Origin: Gammaproteobacteria bacterium
GTDB lineage: Bacteria > Pseudomonadota > Gammaproteobacteria > Nevskiales > Nevskiaceae
Length of the DNA: 64,000 bases
NCBI GenBank assembly: GCA_026398875.1
Contig: JAPLSB010000018.1
Coordinates: forward strand, 1 to 64,000
Direction of reading: 5' to 3'
Below, piece by piece: positions 1-8,020 of the stretch (position 1 is its first letter; each line of letters begins with the position of its first letter). The notes beneath the pieces were generated by a model. That model saw nothing but the letters and a program-made list of their open reading frames with translations, had not been told where the DNA came from and ran no database searches. The position numbers were made by a program, and so were the translations under genes.

Positions 1-1983
1 ATCGAAGCGCCGGGCGATGAACTCCGCGTGCTTCTGGTTCACCGCGAAGATGATGGTCTTGCCCAGCCGGTCGCCGCCTTCCACTTTCAGGCCGTGCTGC
101 ATCAGGTGCTGCAGCATCAGGTCGACGGTGTCTTCGTTGAACAGCTGCTTGTTCACCTCGGACGCACTGACCTCGCTTGGCGGATCGTCTTCCTCGCGGT
201 CGCCCCAGTCGAGAGACTCCCAGTGCTCCTTCTCGTCGGGGCTGAGTTCGGCGTACTTGATGCCGTCACGCACGAACTTGATCGGGACCGAATGTGCTTT
301 CGGCGGCACGAGATAGCCGTCGGCTACGGCCTCGTCGAGGCCGTAGGCATCGGTCGGCACCCCGGTTTCCAGACCAAACAGGTGGTAGGTGTCGTGATGC
401 ACTTCGTCACGCGGCGTAGCGGTCAGGCCGACGAGCAGGCTGTCGAAGTAGCGGAAGATCGCACCGTACTTCTGGTAAACGCTGCGGTGCGCCTCATCGA
501 TCACGATCAGATCGAAGTGGCCGATACCGTACTTGCGACGGTCGGCCTCCATCTCCTCGATCAGCCCCATCATCGTCGGGTAGGTCGACAGAAACACTCT
601 GCCCTGCCCGCTCTTTTCAGTGACCAGGTTCACCGGGCTGGCGTCCGGCAGGTGGGCCTTGAACGCGTTGGCAGCCTGCTTCACCAGCGCCACGCGGTCG
701 GCCAGAAACAGCACCCTCTTGACCCAGTTGGCGCGCATCAGCAGTTCGACCAGCGCGATGCTCATGCGCGTCTTGCCGGTGCCGGTGGCCATGGTCAGCA
801 GGCCAGCGCGCTTGCCCTTGGCCAGTGACTCACACATCGAGCGGATCGCGCGCTGCTGGTAGCTGCGCTCGACGATCGCCTTGTTGATGCCCAGCGTCTT
901 GAAATCGACCTGCAGGTTGCGCCGCTGGATCGCCAGTTCCAGCTCGTCCCGCGTGTAGAAGCCCTGTACTTCGCGCGGCGGCGCGCGGCGGTCGTCCCAG
1001 AGCCAGGTGTGGTGGCCGTTGGAATAGAAGATCAGCGGCCGCTGACCCTTCATCTTTTCCAGGCAGTCCGCGTACAGCTTGGCCTGCTGCTGGCCGACAT
1101 CCGGATCCTTCAGCGTGCGCTTGGCTTCGACCACCGCCAGCGGCTTGCCGTCCGCGCCCCAGAGCACGTAATCGACGAAGCCCTCGCCCTTATCGTTCGG
1201 CATGCCGGTAACCGGCACCTCGATCGCCGCCGTCTTGCCGACCTCCCAACCGGCCTCGCGCAGCAGCACGTCGATGAAGTGCTTGCGGGTGTCGGCCTCG
1301 TTGTAATCGTGATCGTCCGGAACCTTGAGGTTGGCCGCCTTCGCCTTGGCCAGTTCGGCACGGGCAGCAGCAAGTTCGGCGTTGACCTCGGCCAGCATCG
1401 CTTCCCGCTCGGCCAGCGTGGCCGCTGCTTCGGCTATCGCCGCCTCACGGGCTTCCAGTGCCTTGTGCTGGGCATCGATCTGCTGCTGGAACGCCGCTTC
1501 CTGCTTCTTGAGCTGGTCCCGGGTCAGCGCCACCGCTTCATCGGCGCGCACCAGCTTTGGAATCCGGTTGGGATCGAAGCTCGCTTCGATCGCCTTCGGA
1601 TCGCTGGCACGGGTATAGGTCCGGGCCAGCCAGAACAGCACGTGGAACAGCTCGCGGACCAGGTTCTGGGCATCGCCCGGCCCGATGAACTGGCTGGAGT
1701 GCACCGCCTGATTTCCAACCTTCTGGATCAGCCGCGCCTTCTGCAGGATCGGTGGCGGCAGCAGCCTCTCGAAGTCGGCAGTGGTCAGCAGCGCGTTGAG
1801 GCTGCGGTCATACGGCATCCGCAGATCGCGGTCATGGGCGTACAGCCAGTGCACCGCCTGTTCCAGCGCGAAACGCGTCCGCATGCAGGCGGCGCGGGAA
1901 TCGGAATGCACCAGCTGCTCGGCACCCTTGGCAGGTTCGAGCAGCGGTTTGAATTCGGCCTGAAGGAACTGGAAATTGCTCAT
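1..1983 (-). CDS. hsdR: Type I restriction enzyme R subunit (partial, C-terminus off window)
   Basis: ATP-dependent motor and nuclease subunit of a type I restriction system; it translocates and cuts unmodified DNA together with HsdM and HsdS. The frame is open from an ATG at 1981-1983 to the window edge, giving about 661 residues. Visible parts are an N-terminal region resembling DUF4145, a coiled-coil rich in Ala/Glu, the HSDR_N nuclease-type region (FVDYVLWG then AVVEAKR, the D...ExK pattern), Walker A ATGTGKTR, the DEAH box (VIDEAHRS) and motif III (GLTATPRD). The remaining helicase motifs and C-terminus lie beyond base 1. It starts 14 bp after the fic stop, so it is probably co-transcribed with fic. 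Family assignment is firm; the EcoKI-like subtype is inferred. Confidence 0.93.
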   Translation of the reverse strand, partial: MSNFQFLQAEFKPLLEPAKGAEQLVHSDSRAACMRTRFALEQAVHWLYAHDRDLRMPYDRSLNALLTTADFERLLPPPILQKARLIQKVGNQAVHSSQFIGPGDAQNLVRELFHVLFWLARTYTRASDPKAIEASFDPNRIPKLVRADEAVALTRDQLKKQEAAFQQQIDAQHKALEAREAAIAEAAATLAEREAMLAEVNAELAAARAELAKAKAANLKVPDDHDYNEADTRKHFIDVLLREAGWEVGKTAAIEVPVTGMPNDKGEGFVDYVLWGADGKPLAVVEAKRTLKDPDVGQQQAKLYADCLEKMKGQRPLIFYSNGHHTWLWDDRRAPPREVQGFYTRDELELAIQRRNLQVDFKTLGINKAIVERSYQQRAIRSMCESLAKGKRAGLLTMATGTGKTRMSIALVELLMRANWVKRVLFLADRVALVKQAANAFKAHLPDASPVNLVTEKSGQGRVFLSTYPTMMGLIEEMEADRRKYGIGHFDLIVIDEAHRSVYQKYGAIFRYFDSLLVGLTATPRDEVHHDTYHLFGLETGVPTDAYGLDEAVADGYLVPPKAHSVPIKFVRDGIKYAELSPDEKEHWESLDWGDREEDDPPSEVSASEVNKQLFNEDTVDLMLQHLMQHGLKVEGGDRLGKTIIFAVNQKHAEFIARRFD

Positions 1984-1997
1984 GGTGCCGATCTCGA

Positions 1998-3125
1998 TCA
2001 GACGCGAACCCGCTGCATCAACGGCTCAAAGCGATAGATGGCCGACCGACGCCCCGCTGGCTCGCGTACGGTCTGAAGCAGGCCTTCGGCCTGAAGCACG
2101 CGGGTGAAGCGGGCCGCAGTCTGGGAGGGAATGCCCGACTCGCTGGTGAATCGGCTGTTGCTGAACACCGGCTGCGAGAACAGATAGTCGAGTGCGGCCA
2201 CCGCGAACTTCGACGCCAGCAATTCAGCGAACCGCGGTTTCATCTCGTCATAGAACGCCTTGATCGCCTGGGCGGCTTCCAGATTGCGGATCGCCTGCTG
2301 CGCCACGGCATCCAGGAAGAACGCGCACCAGCCGTTCCAGTCGAGATCCGACGACACGCAACGCAACCGCTCGATGTACTCGTCCTTGCGATCCTCGAAG
2401 TACCGGCTGATGTAGAAGTGCGGCTCGCCGATTGCCCCGCCATTCCAAAGCATCAGGGTTATCAGCATCCGGCCGACACGGCCGTTGCCGTCCTCGAACG
2501 GGTGCAGGGCCTCGAACTCCGCATGGGCCAGCGCCGTCCGCAGCAGCACCGGCATCGTGGTGTCGCCGATCAGCCGGAACAGCGCCTCCATGCCACTGGC
2601 CAGATGCTCGGGCGCGACCGGAACAAAGCTCACACGCCGGCTACCGCGCTCGCCGACGTAGTTCTGTTCGCGCTTGTAGGCCCCGGGCGATTTGCTGGCG
2701 CCGCGGCCGATCGACAGCAACTGGTGGTGGGCGGTGCGAATCAGCGATTCCGACAGCGGCTGCCCTTGCGCCATGCGGGACTGGGCCGTGTTCAGCGCCC
2801 GGCGATACAGCACCGTTTCCATGACGTCGGATCGAAATTCGCTCGCGGCCCCGGCTGCGTCATCCTCGCCGTACTCGGCTTCCAACTGAAGGATTTCGTC
2901 CAGCGTGCTGATCGTGCCCTCCATGCGCGAGGAGATCACCGCTTCCTGGCCACGCAACGGCGCCAGAAACAGCTCGCTGTTGTGCATGCCGCGCAGCATC
3001 TGGTCATACCGCGCCAGCGCACTGGTGGCCGCGAGCAGGCCCGGCATCAGCCGGGCAAGGTCCAGAGTGGCAGGCGGAAAGTGGCCGAGGTGGTAGTGAA
3101 CGGCCTGGCTGGTGTCGAGAGTCAT
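1998..3125 (-). CDS. Fic family protein with N-terminal inhibitory motif and C-terminal winged helix
   Basis: Fic enzymes usually transfer AMP from ATP to hydroxyl side chains of target proteins, and some remove it. The 375-residue product has the full catalytic motif HPFEDGNGRVGR at residues 208-219. Near the N-terminus SSRMEG (65-70) fits the [S/T]xxxE[G/N] inhibitory helix of self-inhibited (class II) Fic proteins, with Glu69 as the candidate inhibitory residue. The last ~70 residues look like a winged helix-turn-helix (GIPSQTAARFTRVLQ), so it may bind DNA. It lies between hsdS and hsdR in the restriction island, and a palindrome array (3181-3294) sits just upstream. The target is unknown; autoregulation is inference. 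Confidence 0.93.
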   Translation of the reverse strand: MTLDTSQAVHYHLGHFPPATLDLARLMPGLLAATSALARYDQMLRGMHNSELFLAPLRGQEAVISSRMEGTISTLDEILQLEAEYGEDDAAGAASEFRSDVMETVLYRRALNTAQSRMAQGQPLSESLIRTAHHQLLSIGRGASKSPGAYKREQNYVGERGSRRVSFVPVAPEHLASGMEALFRLIGDTTMPVLLRTALAHAEFEALHPFEDGNGRVGRMLITLMLWNGGAIGEPHFYISRYFEDRKDEYIERLRCVSSDLDWNGWCAFFLDAVAQQAIRNLEAAQAIKAFYDEMKPRFAELLASKFAVAALDYLFSQPVFSNSRFTSESGIPSQTAARFTRVLQAEGLLQTVREPAGRRSAIYRFEPLMQRVRV

Positions 3126-3180
3126 CTGCCGATCATGAATCCGGGCCGTTTCGTCGTCAATTTTGAGGGGATTTTTAATA

Positions 3181-3294
3181 ACAAAGCCATTTGTTGATCA
3201 CGGCTCATCGGCAATTCAGCTTGTCGTCAAAACTCGGCCGATTGCGAACAACAAGCCCGCTTGTACGTCATCCGCCAACAACAAGACGGCTTGA
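3181..3294. promoter_or_regulatory. Array of four phased 14-bp palindromes upstream of fic
   Basis: Four sites share the pattern ACAAR-N4-YTTGT. They are 3181-3194 (ACAAAGCCATTTGT), 3211-3224 (GCAATTCAGCTTGT, left arm imperfect), 3251-3264 (ACAAGCCCGCTTGT, perfect arms) and 3281-3294 (ACAAGACGGCTTGA). Start-to-start distances are 30, 40 and 30 bp, all whole helical turns. CGTCA or CGTTA follows the last three sites directly or after one base. The first site is 56 bp upstream of the fic ATG, next to an AT-rich stretch at 3171-3180 that could be part of a promoter. This is probably an operator for a dimeric repressor; the winged helix of Fic itself is one candidate. Confidence 0.6.
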
Positions 3295-3390
3295 CGTTAA
3301 AAATGAGCCTTCCAGCATCCTCAAAAGCACGACAGCGAAGGGCCTGCCACGCTCCGCCCAAGCCCGGGTGAAAGCTCGACTTGACCGGGA

Positions 3391-4662
3391 TCAGGTCAAC
3401 CGCCGGATCGTCCTGCGACCCTGCGCCTTGATACCGACGCCGGAAAAGCTGAACTCGGAGCCGTCCTTGTCGCGATCAATCGCCTGGGCGTCGCCATACA
3501 GCACCAGCGGCGAATGGGCGGCTCGGTCGAGCATCTGCACCACCAGCTTGAATCACTCGGGCTGGAAGTCATGCCCTTCCTCGATCATCAGCGCCGCGTA
3601 CTGGCCATGCGTAATCTGACCGCGGTTGACCCCGGCTCTGGTGCGTCCCCCGATATGCACCATCATTTCGCCAACCGGAACCGAGGCCGCTGGTGGCGGC
3701 ACTGATAGGCCACCATTACTTCGTGGCACCGGTCGCGGAAGCAGCGCACCGCACCCGGTCACGAGGCCGCGCACGTTCACCACCTGCCGAAGCCGGCTGG
3801 CCAGCGTACGGTTGTAGCAAAGCACCAGCACCGGCTTGCTAGTGCTGGCGGCGATCTGCGCGGCGCGGTAGCCGAGGATCACGGTCTTGCCGGCGCCGGC
3901 CGCACCGTGGATCACGCGATGGCCGTCGCCCATCGAGCGCGCCAACAGCTCCTGCTGAAAGTCCATCACCCGCACCAGATTCGGCAGACTGGCTGCCTCA
4001 TCCGCGAACAGACCAAACTGGCCCGATGCCGCATTGATCCGCACTTCCGGATAAAGGTGATGCCGCACCCGGTCGATCTGCGGCCGGCTCAACTTGCAGG
4101 AGAAGACATGCGGGAATATGTCCGAGAGCCACTGCTGGAAGGCTTCGGCATCCACGCCTTCAGTCATCTCGTCCTGAAAGATCACCCACTGCGATTCCAG
4201 CACCTCGGCCAGATTGGTTTCATCGCGGAACTGCTTGCGGGTGATGTGCGTCAGCACCACACCCCAGCCGTAGGGCATAAGCAGGTTGCCGGGGTGCGGC
4301 GAGCCGGGCGGATGCTTCAGAGCCGGATCGCGCTGCAGGGCAACGGACACCTCCATCGCATAGGCCCGCCCCTGCGTCATCGGGTTCTTGACCGATTTCA
4401 GCTGCCTACCATCGAAGAGCTGGGCGATGCCGCGATCCATCGTATGAATCGTGTCCAGCTTCCAGTCCTTGACCTCCAGCACCAGAAAACCGCGCTGCGG
4501 ATGCAGGATCACGAAATCCGGCTGCAGTGCCTTCGGCCCGACCGGCACGTTGCACCAGCACAGGTAGTCGTCTTTCAGCTTCGCGGCGAGCCGTTCGGCC
4601 AAGCGGCGTTCGCCTGGCGTGTCGAAGCGGGCGCTGCTGCGGGTGGGGAAGAATTGGACCAT
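3391..4662 (-). pseudogene. Degraded NERD-domain / UvrD-like helicase
   Basis: The intact part starts at an ATG (4660-4662) and reads as an N-terminal NERD nuclease-related domain (PDFVILHPQRGFLVLEVKDW), then a superfamily-I Walker A (HGAAGAGKTVIL) and motif Ia (LVLCYNRTLASRL). Three lesions are visible. A TGA at 3553-3555 cuts the frame just after EEGHDFQPE, the place of motif II, and the family-like sequence FKLVVQMLDRAAHSPLVLYG resumes in the same frame. Between about 3760 and 3670 the family-like sequence (VRCFRDRCHEVMVAYQ) lies in another frame, implying two compensating frameshifts. The helicase C-terminal domain is missing, because the frame ends at 3391 soon after GIKAQGRRT. It is a remnant of a defence-island helicase between hsdS and fic. 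Confidence 0.82.
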
Positions 4663-4804
4663 GAAGAGATCGTGGATCAGAGCAGCTGAGGCAATCTTGG
4701 GTTCAGCCTAATCGTAGATCGGGTCGAGACCTGCCATGAATGCCGTGCCGACGTCCAACGCGGCGGGTCGAGACCCGACCTACCGTGCTGCAAGTTGGTC
4801 ATGA

Positions 4805-5968
4805 TTACAAGCCGCCGCTGAATGCCGTGGTCTGAAGCGACGACGACAGTCGTGTTAGACGCTCCTCGACCTGACGCTGCTTCGATACCTCGCGCCAATA
4901 CATTGCAAACCAGGAGGAGAATTTCTTCTGTAGCTCGACCGGTGGGCACGGAACTCTGGTGTCGCGAACCATGCTCAGGTTCAGATTCTTTTGACGAACC
5001 CCTCTCTGCAAGCGCTTGAAATGCTCTTTGCCGATATCGAGTGCGTGATACACGTAGAGGGTTTCGGCTTTCACACTGTTTATCAGGCCGAATGCAATCG
5101 CCTGATTGCAGGTGCCGACCTCAGTGCTGATCCCGAGCTTGAATGCCGACGTATCGTACATACCGATCATCAGTGTTCCCGGCTCCATTATCTTGGCAGC
5201 ACTGCCAGCGACAGCTTGCTTAGTTATACGTTCTGCTGAATCCGAAATAAAAATACCGTCCAGTTCGCCGGACGCATACCAAGGAATATCCCCAGTGAAA
5301 TAGGCCGGGTTACTTCTCGACGGTGTACCCCCACTTTTCCAAGCGGCGAGATCGCCAAGCGAAACTACCGGCCACCCCTTCGGATTTGTCACCGGGTCGC
5401 CGAACATGTTGAGGAACACGGACTGCAATAGCTGATCGAGCTTGGCGATGGCTTCGCGGCGCATGGCGCGTAGCGCGTCTGCTTTGTCCAAAATCGCCGC
5501 GATGCGGCGTTGTTCGGGGAGTGGTGGGAGGGGCACATCAAGTTCAGCCAAAAATGCCCTCGGCACGCGACGCTGCCCACCGCTACCGGTCATACGACGC
5601 TCGCCAGCTTCGCGAATCTTTGGCTGACGGAGAAAATGAAATAGGTAGCGATCGTCCAGCTTGTCGGCATTGGGACGGATGACATGAAACTCCGTGGAAC
5701 CGAACCCCAAGCGCTTCTGGATTCGCGCATGCGCGATCTTCCCGTTCTCAAAGCAAGGAGTGATCTTGGCGACCAGTACGTCCCTATCCTGAAATGCAGT
5801 AAACCCCTTCAGGACCTCCGAGAGCGGACGTGCCTCCTCCGACGTAACGGCCCCGGTTACCTCAGAGACACTGGCCATCGGAACGAAGGAAACAATCTCG
5901 CGAGGGTCGAGCACCGCTGACCGATCGATGCCGGGGCTGATCTCGGCGACATCAACGAGTCTAGGCAC
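4805..5968 (-). CDS. hsdS: Type I restriction enzyme specificity subunit
   Basis: DNA-recognition subunit that directs both HsdM methylation and HsdR cleavage. The 387-residue protein has two target-recognition domains (about 1-140 and 195-335). Each is followed by a conserved helical spacer; the first reads PLPPLPEQRRIAAILDKADA at about 150-170 and the second is near the C-terminus (CPPVELQKKF). The start is GTG at 5966-5968, overlapping the hsdM stop by 8 bp, which fits translational coupling. The protein is slightly shorter than the 400-450 residues usual for the family but looks complete. The bound sequence cannot be read from here. Confidence 0.93.
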   Translation of the reverse strand: MPRLVDVAEISPGIDRSAVLDPREIVSFVPMASVSEVTGAVTSEEARPLSEVLKGFTAFQDRDVLVAKITPCFENGKIAHARIQKRLGFGSTEFHVIRPNADKLDDRYLFHFLRQPKIREAGERRMTGSGGQRRVPRAFLAELDVPLPPLPEQRRIAAILDKADALRAMRREAIAKLDQLLQSVFLNMFGDPVTNPKGWPVVSLGDLAAWKSGGTPSRSNPAYFTGDIPWYASGELDGIFISDSAERITKQAVAGSAAKIMEPGTLMIGMYDTSAFKLGISTEVGTCNQAIAFGLINSVKAETLYVYHALDIGKEHFKRLQRGVRQKNLNLSMVRDTRVPCPPVELQKKFSSWFAMYWREVSKQRQVEERLTRLSSSLQTTAFSGGL

Positions 5969-7535
5969 TCAGCATCCCCTCCAACTCCTCCATCCCCTTC
6001 AAGATCTCGGCCTCCAGCGCCTTCAGCTCCGCCAGAATCTTTTTCGGCGATTCGTGCTGCACCTCGGCATAGACGATCTGCTTGTAGCGGTTGATCGACA
6101 GGTCGTAGTCGTTGCCGATGATCTCGGCCTTGGGCACCAGAAAGCTTTGGTCGGTGCGGGTGCGGGTGGATTCGTTGCTGAGATGAGCGTTGTAGGCGGC
6201 GCTCTGTTCTCTTACTTCGTGCCGTGCTCCCTCACCCCCAACCCCTCTCCCAGGGGGAGAGGGGAGCGAAAGGGACTGCCAGCGGCGCAGGATGTCCGGC
6301 AGGTTGTTGGTCTCGTGCTTCGTCTGATCGAGGGCATTGCGCTTATCGTCCAGCGAGTAGCCGTCCGCCTGCATGTCGTAGAACCAGACGTTGTCGGTGC
6401 CGCCGCTGTCGGTGCGGGTGAAGAACAGGATGGCGGTGGAGACGCCGGCATAGGGCCGGAACACGCCGGAGGGCATCGACACGATGCCGTCGAGCTTGTG
6501 GTCCTCGACCAGCGTCCGCCGCAAGGTCTTGTGGGCGTTGCTAGAGCCGAACAGCACGCCGTCCGGCACGATCACCGCCGCGCGGCCGCCGGGTTTGAGC
6601 AAGCGCAGGAACAGGACGAGGAACAGCAGCTCGGTCTTCTTGGTCTTGACCATCGCCTGCAGGTCTTTCGCGGTGCTCTCGTAGTCGAGGCTGCCGGCAA
6701 AAGGCGGATTGGCAAGGATCAGGCTGAACTGGCCTTCGACCCCGGCATGGCCTTGGCTCAGGGAATCCCGGTTCTCGATCGCCGGGTTCTCCACACCGTG
6801 CAGCAGCATGTTCATGCTGCCCACCCGGAGCATGGTGCTGTCGAAGTCGAAGCCGTGAAAGGTGTCGCTGTTGAAGCGGCGAGCGGCGGCGGCATCGGCG
6901 TAGATCGCCGCCTGATGGTGCTGCTGCAGGTACTCGGCAGCGGCCACCAGAAACCCCGCCGTGCCGCACGCTGGGTCGCAAATGGTGTCGGCGGGCCGCG
7001 GGGCCATCATGTCGACCATCAGCTTGATGATGTGGCGCGGCGTGCGGAACTGGCCGTTCTGGCCGGCGCTGGCGATCTTGCCGAGCATGTACTCGTAGAG
7101 ATCGCCCTTGGTGTCGCGATCGTCCATCGGGATCGCATCGAGCATGTCCACCACCTTGGCCAGCAGTGCCGGTGTGGGGATGGTGAAGCGGGCGTCCTTC
7201 ATGTGGGTGGCGTAGGTGCTGCCCTCGCCCATCGTCTTGATGAACGGGAACACCTGATCTGCCACCTGCGTGTACATGGCCTTGGCATCGCCCAGCTGCC
7301 GGAACACGGACCAGCGCAGGCGCTGCTGCTCGGGCGATGGCCCGAACACCGGCTTGTCGATCGGCCGGCCGAGGCGGTTGGCCTTCTTCTCCTGCACGGT
7401 GTGCAGTTCGTCCAGCCGCTTGATGAACAGCAGGTAGGTCATCTGCTCGATGACTTCCAGCGGATTGGAAATGCCGCCGGACCAGAAGGCGTCCCAGATG
7501 CGGTCTACTTGACTCTTGATGTCGCCGGTGATCAT
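5961..7535 (-). CDS. hsdM: Type I restriction-modification system methyltransferase subunit
   Basis: N6-adenine methyltransferase of the type I system; it uses S-adenosylmethionine and works as a complex with HsdS. The start ATG at 7533-7535 gives 524 residues beginning MITGDIKSQVDRIWDAFW, the usual HsdM N-terminal helical domain. SAM-binding motif I is DPACGTAGF (187-195) and catalytic motif IV is NPPF (276-279). The frame stays open upstream of 7535, but that sequence lacks family similarity. Residues about 421-440 (SLPSPPGRGVGGEG) are not typical of the family and are encoded by a palindromic repeat (6228-6264), an in-frame insertion. Its effect on activity is unknown. Confidence 0.95.
   Translation of the reverse strand: MITGDIKSQVDRIWDAFWSGGISNPLEVIEQMTYLLFIKRLDELHTVQEKKANRLGRPIDKPVFGPSPEQQRLRWSVFRQLGDAKAMYTQVADQVFPFIKTMGEGSTYATHMKDARFTIPTPALLAKVVDMLDAIPMDDRDTKGDLYEYMLGKIASAGQNGQFRTPRHIIKLMVDMMAPRPADTICDPACGTAGFLVAAAEYLQQHHQAAIYADAAAARRFNSDTFHGFDFDSTMLRVGSMNMLLHGVENPAIENRDSLSQGHAGVEGQFSLILANPPFAGSLDYESTAKDLQAMVKTKKTELLFLVLFLRLLKPGGRAAVIVPDGVLFGSSNAHKTLRRTLVEDHKLDGIVSMPSGVFRPYAGVSTAILFFTRTDSGGTDNVWFYDMQADGYSLDDKRNALDQTKHETNNLPDILRRWQSLSLPSPPGRGVGGEGARHEVREQSAAYNAHLSNESTRTRTDQSFLVPKAEIIGNDYDLSINRYKQIVYAEVQHESPKKILAELKALEAEILKGMEELEGMLSA
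6228..6264. repeat. 37-bp palindromic repeat inside hsdM
   Basis: The stem is CCCCTCTCCC at 6242-6251 and GGGAGAGGGG at 6255-6264, with a 3-base loop, preceded by the tag TCCCTCACCCCC. The same 37-bp unit, differing at four positions, is present in leuS at 52304-52340 on the opposite strand relative to this map. It resembles the dispersed intergenic palindromes common in proteobacterial genomes, but here it is translated in frame. Confidence 0.85.
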
Positions 7536-7657
7536 GGTTGAGGTCAACGCTGTGGGGTGTGTGGGTAGCCGCCGTCTGGAAGCCGCCCTTTCGTGAAGCG
7601 TAAGCGGTGGTGCCGGTGAATGGTGTAATGCATGCGTACTCCGAGTTCGGCTGCCGA

Positions 7658-7897
7658 TCACTTCCTAGATACCGGCGTCTTGCGCGGACCTTCCCCATTG
7701 ATCCGGTGCTGTTCGAGGAACCCGATCACATCCTCCTTCCGGAAGAAGATCGACCGGCTTCCGGGCACCTGAATGTAGTCGGGCACGGACAAACGCCGAT
7801 AGATCCGGTTTCTGAGCGACCGCGTGCTCTGGTACCCCAATATCTGAGCAACCTCGTCGATAGAGAGGAAGTCTGTAATGGCCTGTTGATGAGTCAT
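7658..7897 (-). CDS. AlpA/excisionase-like helix-turn-helix protein
   Basis: A 79-residue protein starting at ATG 7895-7897 (MTHQQAITDFLSIDEVAQIL). The MerR/excisionase-type helix-turn-helix covers residues about 10-55: FLSIDEVAQILGYQSTRSLRNRI followed by the wing RSIFFRKEDVIGFLEQ. Members of this group often regulate or assist excision of integrated elements, and its place right beside the integrase supports such a role. A longer upstream frame exists, but those residues look noncoding. The exact function is inferred from position. Confidence 0.75.
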   Translation of the reverse strand: MTHQQAITDFLSIDEVAQILGYQSTRSLRNRIYRRLSVPDYIQVPGSRSIFFRKEDVIGFLEQHRINGEGPRKTPVSRK

Positions 7898-8020
7898 TGC
7901 GAGCTCGCGGTGGTGGATGACACCCCCTAGATACCGGGCGCTAGCGGCGGTAAATGAAGCAGCTCGACGTGGCTCCATCAACCAACCAACGCACCGATAC
8001 GTTCGCGCGCCTTCCATGCC

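Noticed and set aside
3553..3555. TGA in the NERD/helicase gene as a selenocysteine or read-through codon
   Set aside because: Nearby frame switches and loss of the C-terminal domain indicate decay, and no selenocysteine insertion structure is evident after the codon.
3191..3619. 142-codon plus-strand frame over the operator array
   Set aside because: It crosses the palindrome array and the antisense of the helicase relic; composition is Ser/Arg-rich and there is no ribosome-binding site.
5928..7541. Long plus-strand open frame opposite hsdM
   Set aside because: It is the antisense of a well-supported hsdM. High GC leaves opposite frames open; its sequence is Val/His/Gln-rich without any recognisable domain.
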